Shown here one piece after another: positions 35,310 through 43,293 of a stretch of DNA of 64,000 nucleotides. A program made the position numbers and the translations under genes. The DNA is from Archangium_A sp035910535 (GTDB lineage: Bacteria; Myxococcota; Myxococcia; Myxococcales; Myxococcaceae), in contig JAMHXF010000025.1 in assembly GCA_035910535.1 (NCBI GenBank), forward strand, positions 62,001 to 126,000. Reading direction: 5' to 3'. Position 1 is the first letter of the stretch. Each line of letters starts with the position of its first letter. The notes beneath the pieces are model-generated. The model searched no databases, had not been told where the DNA came from, and saw only the letters and a program-made list of their open reading frames with translations.

Positions 35310-37712
35310 TTGAAGTCGCTCCTCAACCGCCTGCTGTCCGTCTCACACCTGCACCCCTGGCGGGTGGTGGTGTTCTCGCTCATCTGTGCGGCCGTCGCTG
35401 GCTTCATGTCGAGCAAGCTCGGTTTCCGTGGCGACTTCACGGAGCTGCTGCCCGCCTCGACGCCCGAGGTCAAAGACCTCAAAGAGATCGAAGATCGCGC
35501 CGGCGGCACCGGGTACCTCATCGTTCAAGTCGTCGGCGGCTCACAGGAAGAGCGCCGGGGGTTCGCGAAAGAGGCCGCGGCGGCGATTGAAGAAAAGAAA
35601 GACGTCGTGCGCTTCGTCGAGTGGCACTTCGACACGCAGTTCGTCGCCAGGCGCGCGCTGCTGCTGCTCGAGACCGACAAGCTGGCGAGCCTCAAGAAAG
35701 ACGTTCAAGCGCGCTTCGACTACGAAAAGAAGATCGCCAACCCGCTGTACGTCGACCTCGACGACGAAGAAGACAAGCCGCTCGACTTCCCCGGCATCGA
35801 AAAGAAGTACACGCCGAAGCGCACCACCGGCAACTACCTCGAGTCGAAGAACGGCGACGAGCTGTACCTGTTGGTGAAGGCCACCTCCACGCCGGCGAAC
35901 CTCGACTTCAACCGCAAGCTCATCGCCGAAGTGCGGGGCGCGGCCGAGGCCGTGCGCGACGCGAAGTTTCAGCCCATCAAGCTCGACTACACCGGCGCGT
36001 ACGTGGTGCGCGTGGCCGACGACGACGCCATGCAGGCCGACCTGCAGCGCTCGGGCGTCATCACCGCCATCATCACGCTCGTCATTCTGCTGCTCACCGC
36101 GCGGCGCCTCGCGATTCTGTCGGTCGTCTACGTGCCCGTCGGCGTCGGCATCTCGGCCACCATGGCCTTCACGTGGGCCATCGTCGGGCACCTGAACCCG
36201 GTCACCGGCTTCCTCGCGGCGATCCTCGTGGGCCTGGGCATCGAGTACGGCCTGCACCTGTCGATGCGCTACTGGGAAGAGCGGCGCCGCCACGAGCCGC
36301 TGGAGGCCATGCGCGAGACGCTGCACGGCACGTTCGAAGGCGCGCTCAGCTCGGCCATCACCAACGCCGCTGCGTTCTTCGTGCTCATCTTCGCGGAGTT
36401 CGAGGCCTTCAAGCAGTTCGGCAAGATCGCCGCGTTCGGCGTGTTGGCGACGCTGCTGGCCACGTACGCGTTCGGGCCCGCGTTGCTGTTTCTCTCGGAG
36501 CGGTTCGCGCTGCGCAAGCCGAAGCCCGTTCAGCCCAACCACGCCGAGCCGCCGCCCATTCGGGTGCCGACGTTCGCGCTGGGCGGCATCGTCGCGGTGA
36601 TGACCATCGCCGTCGCGGGCTCGCTGTTTCTGCTGCCGAAGGTGGGCTTCGAGAACAACCTGCTGAAGATGACCGGCGAGTCGAAGGCCGGCGAGCTGGA
36701 GATTCACATCGCCGAGCAGATGGGGATCATCATGATCCCCGCGATGACGTGGGTCGACTCGCTCGACACCGCGCGCACGGTCAGCGGCTTCGCGCGCGAC
36801 ATCCAGGCAAAAGACGGAGACAAGAGCAGCATCTCCGACATCGCCTCGCTCAACGATCTGCTGCCGTACGACACGGCCAACCGCATGAAGATCGTCACTG
36901 AGCTGCGCGAGCTGCTCGAGAAGCTCCCCAACTCCGCGAAGGAAGACAAACGCGTCGAGCGCTTCACCGAGATGACGCGTGTTCAGCCGTGGACCGCCGA
37001 CGACCTGCCGATCGAGTTTCGCCGCCGCTTCGAGCCGTTCGATCACAAGGGCACGTTCGTGCTCATGTTTCCCCGCTTCGGCCTGCACGACATCTCACGG
37101 CTCGAAGACTGGGCTGCAGACCTGAACGCCGTCAGCGCGCGCGCCACCGCAGCCGGCATTCACGCGCCGATCCTCGACGCCAACCGCCTGGCCGCGAAGG
37201 TCTTCGTGCTCATTCGTAAAGACGGCCCGCTGGTCATGGGCCTCGCGGCGCTGGTGGTCTTCTTCGTCATCTGGATCGCGCTCAAGAAGCTGAGCCACAC
37301 CATCATGGTGACGGGCCCGCTGTTCGCGGGCATGGCGTGCCTGCCCGGCGGCATGTGGCTCGGTGACATCTCGCTCAACTTCTTGAACGTGGTGGTCTTG
37401 CCGAACCTGCTGGCCATCGCCGTCGACAACTCGGTGCACCTCTTTCACCGGTACAAGGAAGACGGCCACGGCTCGATGATGCGCATCATGCGACACACGG
37501 GCGTCACGGCGGCCGTGGCGACGTGCTCGAACGCCGCTGGCTACGCCTCGATGTTGATCGCCCGTCACGCCGGCCTGCGCAGCGTCGGCCTGCTCGCGGT
37601 GGTCGGCGTGGTGTGCACGTTCCTGGGTACGACGGTGCTGTTCCCTGCGCTCATCGAGCTCAAGGAGCGCATCAAGGGCCAGGCGCCGGGTGCGAAGAAG
37701 GAAGAGGCTTAG
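35310..37712 (+). CDS. MMPL/RND family exporter (HpnN-like)
   Basis: 800 residues from a TTG start (35310-35312). A first helix (about 18-36) is followed by a large periplasmic domain, then helices near 250-400 with the conserved GLGIEYGLHLSMRYWEER. A second periplasmic domain and helices near 640-780 follow (AIAVDNSVHLFHRYKEDGHG). This twofold layout and the Gly-Asp/Glu-Tyr motif are those of RND-superfamily MMPL proteins that export lipids or hydrophobic molecules by proton motive force. Hopanoid transporters HpnN have a similar layout. The substrate is unknown. The end overlaps the convergent GNAT gene by four bases. Confidence 0.85.
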   Translation: MKSLLNRLLSVSHLHPWRVVVFSLICAAVAGFMSSKLGFRGDFTELLPASTPEVKDLKEIEDRAGGTGYLIVQVVGGSQEERRGFAKEAAAAIEEKKDVVRFVEWHFDTQFVARRALLLLETDKLASLKKDVQARFDYEKKIANPLYVDLDDEEDKPLDFPGIEKKYTPKRTTGNYLESKNGDELYLLVKATSTPANLDFNRKLIAEVRGAAEAVRDAKFQPIKLDYTGAYVVRVADDDAMQADLQRSGVITAIITLVILLLTARRLAILSVVYVPVGVGISATMAFTWAIVGHLNPVTGFLAAILVGLGIEYGLHLSMRYWEERRRHEPLEAMRETLHGTFEGALSSAITNAAAFFVLIFAEFEAFKQFGKIAAFGVLATLLATYAFGPALLFLSERFALRKPKPVQPNHAEPPPIRVPTFALGGIVAVMTIAVAGSLFLLPKVGFENNLLKMTGESKAGELEIHIAEQMGIIMIPAMTWVDSLDTARTVSGFARDIQAKDGDKSSISDIASLNDLLPYDTANRMKIVTELRELLEKLPNSAKEDKRVERFTEMTRVQPWTADDLPIEFRRRFEPFDHKGTFVLMFPRFGLHDISRLEDWAADLNAVSARATAAGIHAPILDANRLAAKVFVLIRKDGPLVMGLAALVVFFVIWIALKKLSHTIMVTGPLFAGMACLPGGMWLGDISLNFLNVVVLPNLLAIAVDNSVHLFHRYKEDGHGSMMRIMRHTGVTAAVATCSNAAGYASMLIARHAGLRSVGLLAVVGVVCTFLGTTVLFPALIELKERIKGQAPGAKKEEA

Positions 37713-38179
37713 AGCTTCTTCTTCATTTCGAGGTGCGGCATGCCCGCTTCTTCGAAGACGGCGCCGTGCGTTTCGTAGCCATGGCGCTTGTAGAACTCCA
37801 TCGCCGAGAGCTGCGCGTGGAGAATGATGCCCACCATGCCGCGACGGCGCGCTTCGTCTTCGAGCGTCGTCAGCAGCCGTGAGCCGGTGCCGCCCTTGCG
37901 GTTGCTCTGCAGCACCGCCATGCGCCCGACGCGGCCCCAGTTGCCTGAAGCACCTTCGGGAGCCGTGGTGAGCGCCACGAGTCGACCGGTGCCGACGGCG
38001 TGACCGCCTTGCAGGGCCAACACGTGAAAGGCCAACGCGTCATCAGCGTCGCGCTCGAGTGATTCAGGAACGCTCTGCTCTTCGATGAAGACGATCTCGC
38101 GGAGCGCCAGCGCCTGAAAGAGCTCGCCCTCGTTCTCGACAGGCTTGATGAGGGTTTCTGTCGCAGTTTCGCCCGGCAT
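37709..38179 (-). CDS. GNAT family N-acetyltransferase
   Basis: 156 residues from the ATG at 38177-38179. ALREIVFIEEQSVP, RLVAL and GRVGRMAVLQSNRKGGTGSR with the following LLTTLEDEAR give the acetyl-CoA loop (Q/RxxGxG/A), followed by AMEFYKRHGYETHGAVFEEAGMPH. This is the ElaA-like group that acetylates small molecules or protein amines. Its start is 28 bases from the start of the divergent permease gene and they seem to share a promoter (38190-38197). Confidence 0.88.
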   Translation of the reverse strand: MPGETATETLIKPVENEGELFQALALREIVFIEEQSVPESLERDADDALAFHVLALQGGHAVGTGRLVALTTAPEGASGNWGRVGRMAVLQSNRKGGTGSRLLTTLEDEARRRGMVGIILHAQLSAMEFYKRHGYETHGAVFEEAGMPHLEMKKKL

Positions 38180-38189
38180 CGCGAGTCGC

Positions 38190-38197
38190 CCTATAGA
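38190..38197. promoter_or_regulatory. Shared symmetric -10 region of divergent GNAT and MFS genes
   Basis: The palindrome CTATAG (38191-38196) gives TATAGA on the plus strand (38192-38197) and TATAGG on the minus strand (38190-38195). Each hexamer is exactly ten bases from its start codon (GTG 38208 and ATG 38179). No canonical -35 is seen on either side. Confidence 0.5.
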
Positions 38198-38207
38198 GGA
38201 ATTCTCC

Positions 38208-39371
38208 GTGAGTGCCCAGCCTCCCGAGCGCCCCACGGCCCTCGCGATCTTCTACCTGCTGTACTTCATGGCCGTCGGCGTCGCGCTGCCGTTTTTGCCC
38301 GGGTATTTCAAGACGTTGGAGTTCAACGGATCTCAAGCCGGGCTGCTTCTGGCGGTCGCTCCGACGTTCTCGTTGTTCATGCCGCCCCTGTGGGGCCAGC
38401 TCGCCGATCGAACGGGGAGGCCCGGGCTGGTGCTCTTCATTGGCACTTCTGGAGGCGCGCTCGGCTACGCGTTGCTGTGGCGCGCGACGACGTTCGCAGA
38501 CGCGTTGCTCGCGTGTTGTGTGCACGCCACGTTCGCCTCGTCGCTCACGTCGCTGGCCGATGCGCTCACCCTGCACCACGTGCAACGCCACGGAGGTACC
38601 TACGCTGCCGTTCGCCTCTGGGGCTCGCTGGGCTTCGTGCTCACGTCGTTGCCGTTCGGGTTTCTCGTCGCGAAGATCGATCACCGAGCGGTGCTGCTGC
38701 CGTTGGCGTTGTTGTCACTCGCGGCGACGTGGGTCGGGCTGACCATCGCGCGCGCGCCGAAGCTCGAACACGTCGCCGGCCCCAGGCCTGACTTCAGGAG
38801 CGCGTGGGCCCTGCTGCGGCGCCCGGAGATCTCATTGTTTCTGCTGGCCATGGCGCTGCACTGGATCGCCTGCGCGCCGTACCACGGCAACCTCGCGCCG
38901 CACGTGCGCGACCTCGGCTTGCCCCCGAGCGTGGTGGGGCTCTCGTCGAGCGTCGGCGTCGCCTCGGAGCTGCTGGTGATGTTGACGTGGAGCCGCTGGG
39001 CCCCGCGGTGGTCGCCGCGCGCGCTGCTCACGGTGGTCTTCGTCGCCAGCGCGGGCCGTTGGGCGTTGATGTCGGTGACGAGCGACCCGGCGCTGCTGGT
39101 GTGCGCCGCCGCGATTCACGGGCTGACGTTCGGTGCGTTCTATTTGTCGGCCGTCACGTGGATGGTGGAGCGCGCGCCGGGCTCGCTGCGGGCCACGGGG
39201 CAGGCGCTCTTCGTCGCGGCGACGTTCGGGGTCGGCGGCATCGTCGGCTACCGGGGCTCGGGGATGCTCTACGACGCGCTGCAGGGGCATCGGCTCTTCG
39301 CGGTGGCCTCCGTGGTGGCGCTGCTGCCGGTGTTGGTCATCTGGCTCGTGCCGCAACGCGTGAGGGAATAA
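38208..39371 (+). CDS. MFS permease (MFS_1-like)
   Basis: 387 residues from GTG 38208, with AGAGGA (38195-38200) seven bases upstream; starts further upstream would overlap the divergent gene. About twelve membrane helices are present. The loop LADRTGRPGLVLF after helix 2 is the MFS signature, and AVRLWGSLGFVLTS marks the MFS_1-like group (nucleoside:proton symporters, 3-phenylpropionate permease HcaT). It would take up or export a small molecule by proton coupling. The substrate is unknown. Confidence 0.85.
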   Translation: MSAQPPERPTALAIFYLLYFMAVGVALPFLPGYFKTLEFNGSQAGLLLAVAPTFSLFMPPLWGQLADRTGRPGLVLFIGTSGGALGYALLWRATTFADALLACCVHATFASSLTSLADALTLHHVQRHGGTYAAVRLWGSLGFVLTSLPFGFLVAKIDHRAVLLPLALLSLAATWVGLTIARAPKLEHVAGPRPDFRSAWALLRRPEISLFLLAMALHWIACAPYHGNLAPHVRDLGLPPSVVGLSSSVGVASELLVMLTWSRWAPRWSPRALLTVVFVASAGRWALMSVTSDPALLVCAAAIHGLTFGAFYLSAVTWMVERAPGSLRATGQALFVAATFGVGGIVGYRGSGMLYDALQGHRLFAVASVVALLPVLVIWLVPQRVRE

Positions 39372-39416
39372 TGCCGTGCCCTGAGCCGTCGAGCGCGCGT
39401 GCTACCTTTGCCCACG

Positions 39417-40457
39417 ATGCGTCGCCCTTTCGCCGCCTTGATGGTGTTGCTCGCCCTGCCCGCCTTCGCTCAGCGCGAGGAGATCTTCGGTTCGGGCAAA
39501 CCGCCCAACTTCCGCGAAGAGACGATGGACCGCCGCTTCGCCAAGTCGAAGTTCGCCAAGGCCATCACCAGCGGCACGGTGCTCTCGAACCCCGGGTGTG
39601 TGCAGCTCTACGGCGGCCTGTTCATCGCGCTCGCTGAGATCGCGCCGATGCTGCACAAGCGCGACGAGGTCTTCACGCTCGACCCGATGCTGCAGCAGGC
39701 CGTGCAGACGCAGCTCTCGCTGCCGAACTTCCCCGCAATGGCGTACCTGGTGGCGATGGTGCGCCGCGTGATGATCGACAAGCGCATGCCCGACGAGTGG
39801 CTCGCGCTGGCGACCGACTTGAACAAGCAGGTGAAGATCATCGACCTGCCCAAGCTCAAGATGCTCAACGAGCAGGTGCAGCTGTGTGACTCGTCGTACT
39901 ACTCGCTGCCGGTGCTCAAGCAGCGCTACGAGGTCGAAGCGCTCAACGCGACGAGCGCCGTGACGACGGACGTGGTGGCGACCTTCCGCGACACGTACCT
40001 CGATCGCGACATCGCCTGGGGCGGCGCCACGCTGCTGGAAATCGGCGTCAACCAGCCCAAAGGAAAGAAGAAGAAGCGCTACCGCGACGCCGAGGCAGAA
40101 GAGCTGGTGGCGGTGCTGCAGTGGGAGCCACCAGACCCGCGCCGCACGATGGTCGACCTGCTCGCGAAGGCACCGGTGAGAATTCCTCCGGTCTTCATCT
40201 ACGTGCGCATGCAGTCGAAGCAGTTCGCCGACGTCGAGAAGTTCCACCGCGGTCAGCGCGTGCTGGTGAAGGGCCGGTTCTGGGAAATGAACAAGACGGT
40301 CACCGAGTTCGAAGTGCGCGACGGCCTGCTCTTCAACGACATCGACTGGAGCGGCGGCGCGCTCATCGGCCGCCCCGAAGACATCGCCGCCTGCCCGGTC
40401 GCCATCAACGATCTCACTGGCACCGCGCCGATGCAGCCCGGCGGCTTTGCACACTGA
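39417..40457 (+). CDS. Exported protein of unknown function
   Basis: 346 residues from the ATG at 39417; an earlier start at 39399 lies inside the likely promoter. The signal peptide is MRRPFAALMVLLALPAFA, cut before QRE. The mature part is soluble, mixed helical and beta, with LSNPGCVQLYGGLFIALAEI, a basic patch GKKKKRYRDAEAEE and FHRGQRVLVKGRFWEMN, which recalls an OB-like domain near the end. TACCTT (39403-39408) is eight bases before the start. No family recognised. Confidence 0.68.
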   Translation: MRRPFAALMVLLALPAFAQREEIFGSGKPPNFREETMDRRFAKSKFAKAITSGTVLSNPGCVQLYGGLFIALAEIAPMLHKRDEVFTLDPMLQQAVQTQLSLPNFPAMAYLVAMVRRVMIDKRMPDEWLALATDLNKQVKIIDLPKLKMLNEQVQLCDSSYYSLPVLKQRYEVEALNATSAVTTDVVATFRDTYLDRDIAWGGATLLEIGVNQPKGKKKKRYRDAEAEELVAVLQWEPPDPRRTMVDLLAKAPVRIPPVFIYVRMQSKQFADVEKFHRGQRVLVKGRFWEMNKTVTEFEVRDGLLFNDIDWSGGALIGRPEDIAACPVAINDLTGTAPMQPGGFAH

Positions 40458-40546
40458 AGTCCTGACAGCGAACTGGCGGGCTTTTCTAATGACCCGAAAA
40501 CAGGCGCAAAGCTGACGGCACGGCCGATGCTTTGGTGGCCGGACCT

Positions 40547-41287
40547 ATGAAGGTCGACCCCAAAAACCCGGTGACACAGGTGGCGGCGGCGAAGGCCCAG
40601 CCCTTCAAGCAGCTCCTCGCGGAGGCGAAGTCGGAGCTCAAGAAGCCGCTCGCGCCGACGAAGGCGACGCAGCCGCTGCCCTTGGTGGCGTTGAAGAAGA
40701 CGGCAGCCACCGCGCGCACGCAGGCCACCGTCAAAACGCTCACCACCCAGGCGCCGATGCAGGTGCTTGCGCGCGCCCGAGTGCACGCCGATTCAGAGGC
40801 GCAGCGGCTCGGCGCGGTGCGAAGTGAGCACACGCACACGGCCCACTCGCTGCAGCAGGTACGTGCGGAAAAGACAGAGGCCGTGCTGGAGCGCGGCGAA
40901 GCGCGGGTGTTGGAGCTCATCGTCAAAGAGCTGCAGGTCGACGCGCCGCCCGCCAATCGCCAACTCAGCGACGTGTTGCCGCAGCAGCCCATCGCCGCCA
41001 GCAACGCAGCGCCGCCGAAGGTCGAAGCCACGCCCGAAGCGAAGGCAGCGCAGGCCGTCGCCCTCATCGAGAAGATTGAACGCTTCGTGAAATCACAGCG
41101 CCCGGGCCTCGCGCTGACGCTCAACAACTCGCTGGGTGCACACGTGGAGATCGAGCGCATCGGGCCAAAAGAGATCGCGCTCAAGCTGGTGGGGAAGAAC
41201 GGCCCGCCGACCCCCGAAGCCGTGAGCCGCATTCGTGAAGAGCTGCGCGCGCGCGGTCTTCGCGTCGGCGCGCTGTCGGTCGGCTAG
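40547..41287 (+). CDS. Hypothetical protein with FliK-like C-terminal end
   Basis: 246 residues from ATG 40547; GTG 40532 is also possible. Residues 1-70 are Lys/Ala/Pro/Thr-rich and probably unfolded. A helical region follows. The last about 65 residues (LTLNNSLGAHVEIERIGPKE, then IALKLVGKNGPPTPEAV and IREELRARGLRVGALSVG) look like the C-terminal domain of FliK/YscP hook- or needle-length proteins. No flagellar or type III genes are adjacent, so this likeness may be chance. The next gene begins 11 bases on. Confidence 0.55.
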   Translation: MKVDPKNPVTQVAAAKAQPFKQLLAEAKSELKKPLAPTKATQPLPLVALKKTAATARTQATVKTLTTQAPMQVLARARVHADSEAQRLGAVRSEHTHTAHSLQQVRAEKTEAVLERGEARVLELIVKELQVDAPPANRQLSDVLPQQPIAASNAAPPKVEATPEAKAAQAVALIEKIERFVKSQRPGLALTLNNSLGAHVEIERIGPKEIALKLVGKNGPPTPEAVSRIREELRARGLRVGALSVG

Positions 41288-41298
41288 ACTGTGCGGCC

Positions 41299-41775
41299 AT
41301 GCGACTCTGCGCGCTGGCCCTCGTGATGTCGTCGACTCTGGCGTTCTCGATCCAAATCGGCGGCCCGCTCTACGTTCGCGCCAACGACACGCCGCTGCTC
41401 AAAGACGCGAAGGCGAAGTCACCGCAGCTCGCGACGCTGCAACCCGGCGAAACAGTCGTGTGGCTGGGCCCCAGCGAGAAAGACAAAGCGTTTCACAAGG
41501 TCACCGCACACGGAAAGACCGGCTACGTGAAGCTGTCGGCGCTCTCACCTTCGAAGCCCATGCAGGAGATCGACGCATCGACAGGCCAGCCGATGTCGAC
41601 GCAGGCCTTCGCAAGTTCGGGTGGCGCCTCGACGTCGTACGCCACGCCAGCCAGAAAACCGGGCAGCCCTGAGGAACAGGCCGCGCTCGAGTTTCTTCAG
41701 CGAGCGGAAGAGCTCAACAAGACAGCGGGCTCGCCCTCAGCGCTCGAAGCCAAGCGCCGTGAGCTGAGCCGCTGA
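41299..41775 (+). CDS. Exported SH3-like domain protein
   Basis: 158 residues. The signal peptide is MRLCALALVMSSTLAFS. A bacterial SH3 domain follows (about 22-82: YVRANDTPLLKDAKAKSPQL, ATLQPGETVVWLG, GKTGYVKLSAL). The tail is Ser/Ala/Pro-rich and ends in a charged helix. Bacterial SH3 domains often bind cell-wall peptides. It is likely in one transcript with the upstream gene. The end is three bases from the convergent ferredoxin gene. Confidence 0.75.
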   Translation: MRLCALALVMSSTLAFSIQIGGPLYVRANDTPLLKDAKAKSPQLATLQPGETVVWLGPSEKDKAFHKVTAHGKTGYVKLSALSPSKPMQEIDASTGQPMSTQAFASSGGASTSYATPARKPGSPEEQAALEFLQRAEELNKTAGSPSALEAKRRELSR

Positions 41776-41778
41776 CGA

Positions 41779-42117
41779 CTACTTGCCGCCCGGCGCCGGG
41801 TCGAACAACGCGCGCTTGTCTTCGTTGTCTTTGAACTCTTCGGCCTCGGGGAGCGCGTTGCGCTTCTCGTTGATGTTCGGCCATTGAGTGGCGAAGTCGG
41901 CGTTGAGCTTCTTGTACTCGTCCCACTTCGAAGGGAGATCGCTCTCCGAGAAGATGGCCTTGGTCGGACACACCGGCTCGCACGCGCCGCAGTCGATGCA
42001 CTCGTCAGGGTGAATGACGAGGAAGTTGGCGCCCTCGTAGAAACAGTTGACCGGGCAGACTTCGACGCAGTCGGTGTACTTGCACTTGATGCACGGGTCG
42101 GCGACGACGTAGGCCAT
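41779..42117 (-). CDS. fdxA: Seven-iron ferredoxin (FdxA type)
   Basis: 112 residues. Two cluster motifs are seen: CIKCKYTDCVEVCPVNC near the N-terminus (3Fe-4S plus one 4Fe-4S ligand) and CIDCGACEPVCP (40-51). The length and the C-terminal acidic extension match FdxA-type 7Fe ferredoxins of proteobacteria and actinobacteria, which carry electrons at low potential in the cytoplasm. The gene lies 22 bases after asd on the same strand, so the two may be co-transcribed. Confidence 0.93.
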   Translation of the reverse strand: MAYVVADPCIKCKYTDCVEVCPVNCFYEGANFLVIHPDECIDCGACEPVCPTKAIFSESDLPSKWDEYKKLNADFATQWPNINEKRNALPEAEEFKDNEDKRALFDPAPGGK

Positions 42118-42139
42118 GTTCGTTTCCTAGCTCTCTGCT

Positions 42140-43216
42140 TCAGTTTTCAGCAAGAAAACCGCGCGTCTTGAGCAGCTCGGCGGCCAGCACGGCACCACGC
42201 GCCGCGCCCATTTTGGTGTTGTGCGAGACGAGCACGTACTTCACGCCGTTCTCGAGCACGCCGTCTTCACGCACGCGGCCCACCGACGTCGCCATACCAC
42301 CGTGCACGTCGCGATCGAGGCGCGGCTGCGGGCGGAACGGATCTTCGTGAACCTCGATCCACCTCGGCGGCGCGGAGGGGAGCCCTTCCGTCCACGCGTG
42401 GCCCTTCCACTCGCGCATCACGCGCAGCACTTCGTCGACCGACGCCTTCTTGCCGAGCGACACGTAAGCCGCTTCGGTGTGCCCTTCGAGCACCGCCACG
42501 CGCGTGCACGTGCACGAGACCTTCAGGTCGTGCGGCGTCTTCACGCCACCGAGGATCTTCTTCGTCTCGACCTCGACCTTGTGCTCTTCCTTCGAGATGT
42601 GGGGAATCACGTTGTCGATGACGTCGAGCGCGATGACGCCGGGGCTGCGGCCGGCGCCTGAAACTGCCTGCAGCGACGTCATCATCACCGCCTTGACGCC
42701 GAACGCAGCCTGCAGCGGCGCGAGCGTGACGGCGAGGCCCGTGGTGGTGCAGTTCGGCATGGGCGCGATGAAGCCCTTCCAGCCGCGGTTCTTCTGCTGC
42801 TCACGCAACAGCTCCACGTGCTCGGGGTTCACGGGAGGAATCAGCAACGGCACGTCATTCTCGTAGCGGAACGCGCTCGCCGCCGAGACCACGGGCGTGG
42901 TCTTCGCGTACTTCGGCTCGAGCTCCTTCGCGACGTCGGCTTCGACCGCCGAGAAGATGAGGTCGAACTGCGAGACGTCGAGCGCGTCGCCGGCCTGCAC
43001 CACCAGCTGCGCGAGGTGCTTCGGCAGCGGCTCGGTCAGGAACCAGCCCAGCATGCCATTGGGCGCCTTGAGCGCCTCGGCGTACGTCTTTCCAGCACTG
43101 CGCGGCGAAGCAGCCAGGCCCGTCAACTCGAACCAGGGGTGACCGTTCAAGGCCGAGATGAACTGCTGACCGGCGAGGCCGGTGGCTCCGATGAGTGCAC
43201 AGCGCAGCTTCTTCAT
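42140..43216 (-). CDS. asd: Aspartate-semialdehyde dehydrogenase, archaeal/fungal type
   Basis: 358 residues from the ATG at 43214-43216 (a GTG four codons earlier is possible). GATGLAGQQF (10-19) is the NADP-binding loop. PNCTTTG carries the catalytic Cys156. SGAGRSPGVIALDVIDNVIP and ISKEEHKVEVETKKILG follow, and EGHTEA has the catalytic His. The pattern is nearer to archaeal and yeast enzymes than to E. coli Asd. It makes aspartate semialdehyde for lysine, diaminopimelate, threonine and methionine. It is divergent from the metallopeptidase gene. Confidence 0.93.
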   Translation of the reverse strand: MKKLRCALIGATGLAGQQFISALNGHPWFELTGLAASPRSAGKTYAEALKAPNGMLGWFLTEPLPKHLAQLVVQAGDALDVSQFDLIFSAVEADVAKELEPKYAKTTPVVSAASAFRYENDVPLLIPPVNPEHVELLREQQKNRGWKGFIAPMPNCTTTGLAVTLAPLQAAFGVKAVMMTSLQAVSGAGRSPGVIALDVIDNVIPHISKEEHKVEVETKKILGGVKTPHDLKVSCTCTRVAVLEGHTEAAYVSLGKKASVDEVLRVMREWKGHAWTEGLPSAPPRWIEVHEDPFRPQPRLDRDVHGGMATSVGRVREDGVLENGVKYVLVSHNTKMGAARGAVLAAELLKTRGFLAEN

Positions 43217-43293
43217 AGATGGGGGCACATATCGGCTAGTGTGCGCCCGCTTTCAAGGTCCCGCGTCCGTCGGGGCCACAAGGAGACAAGCCT

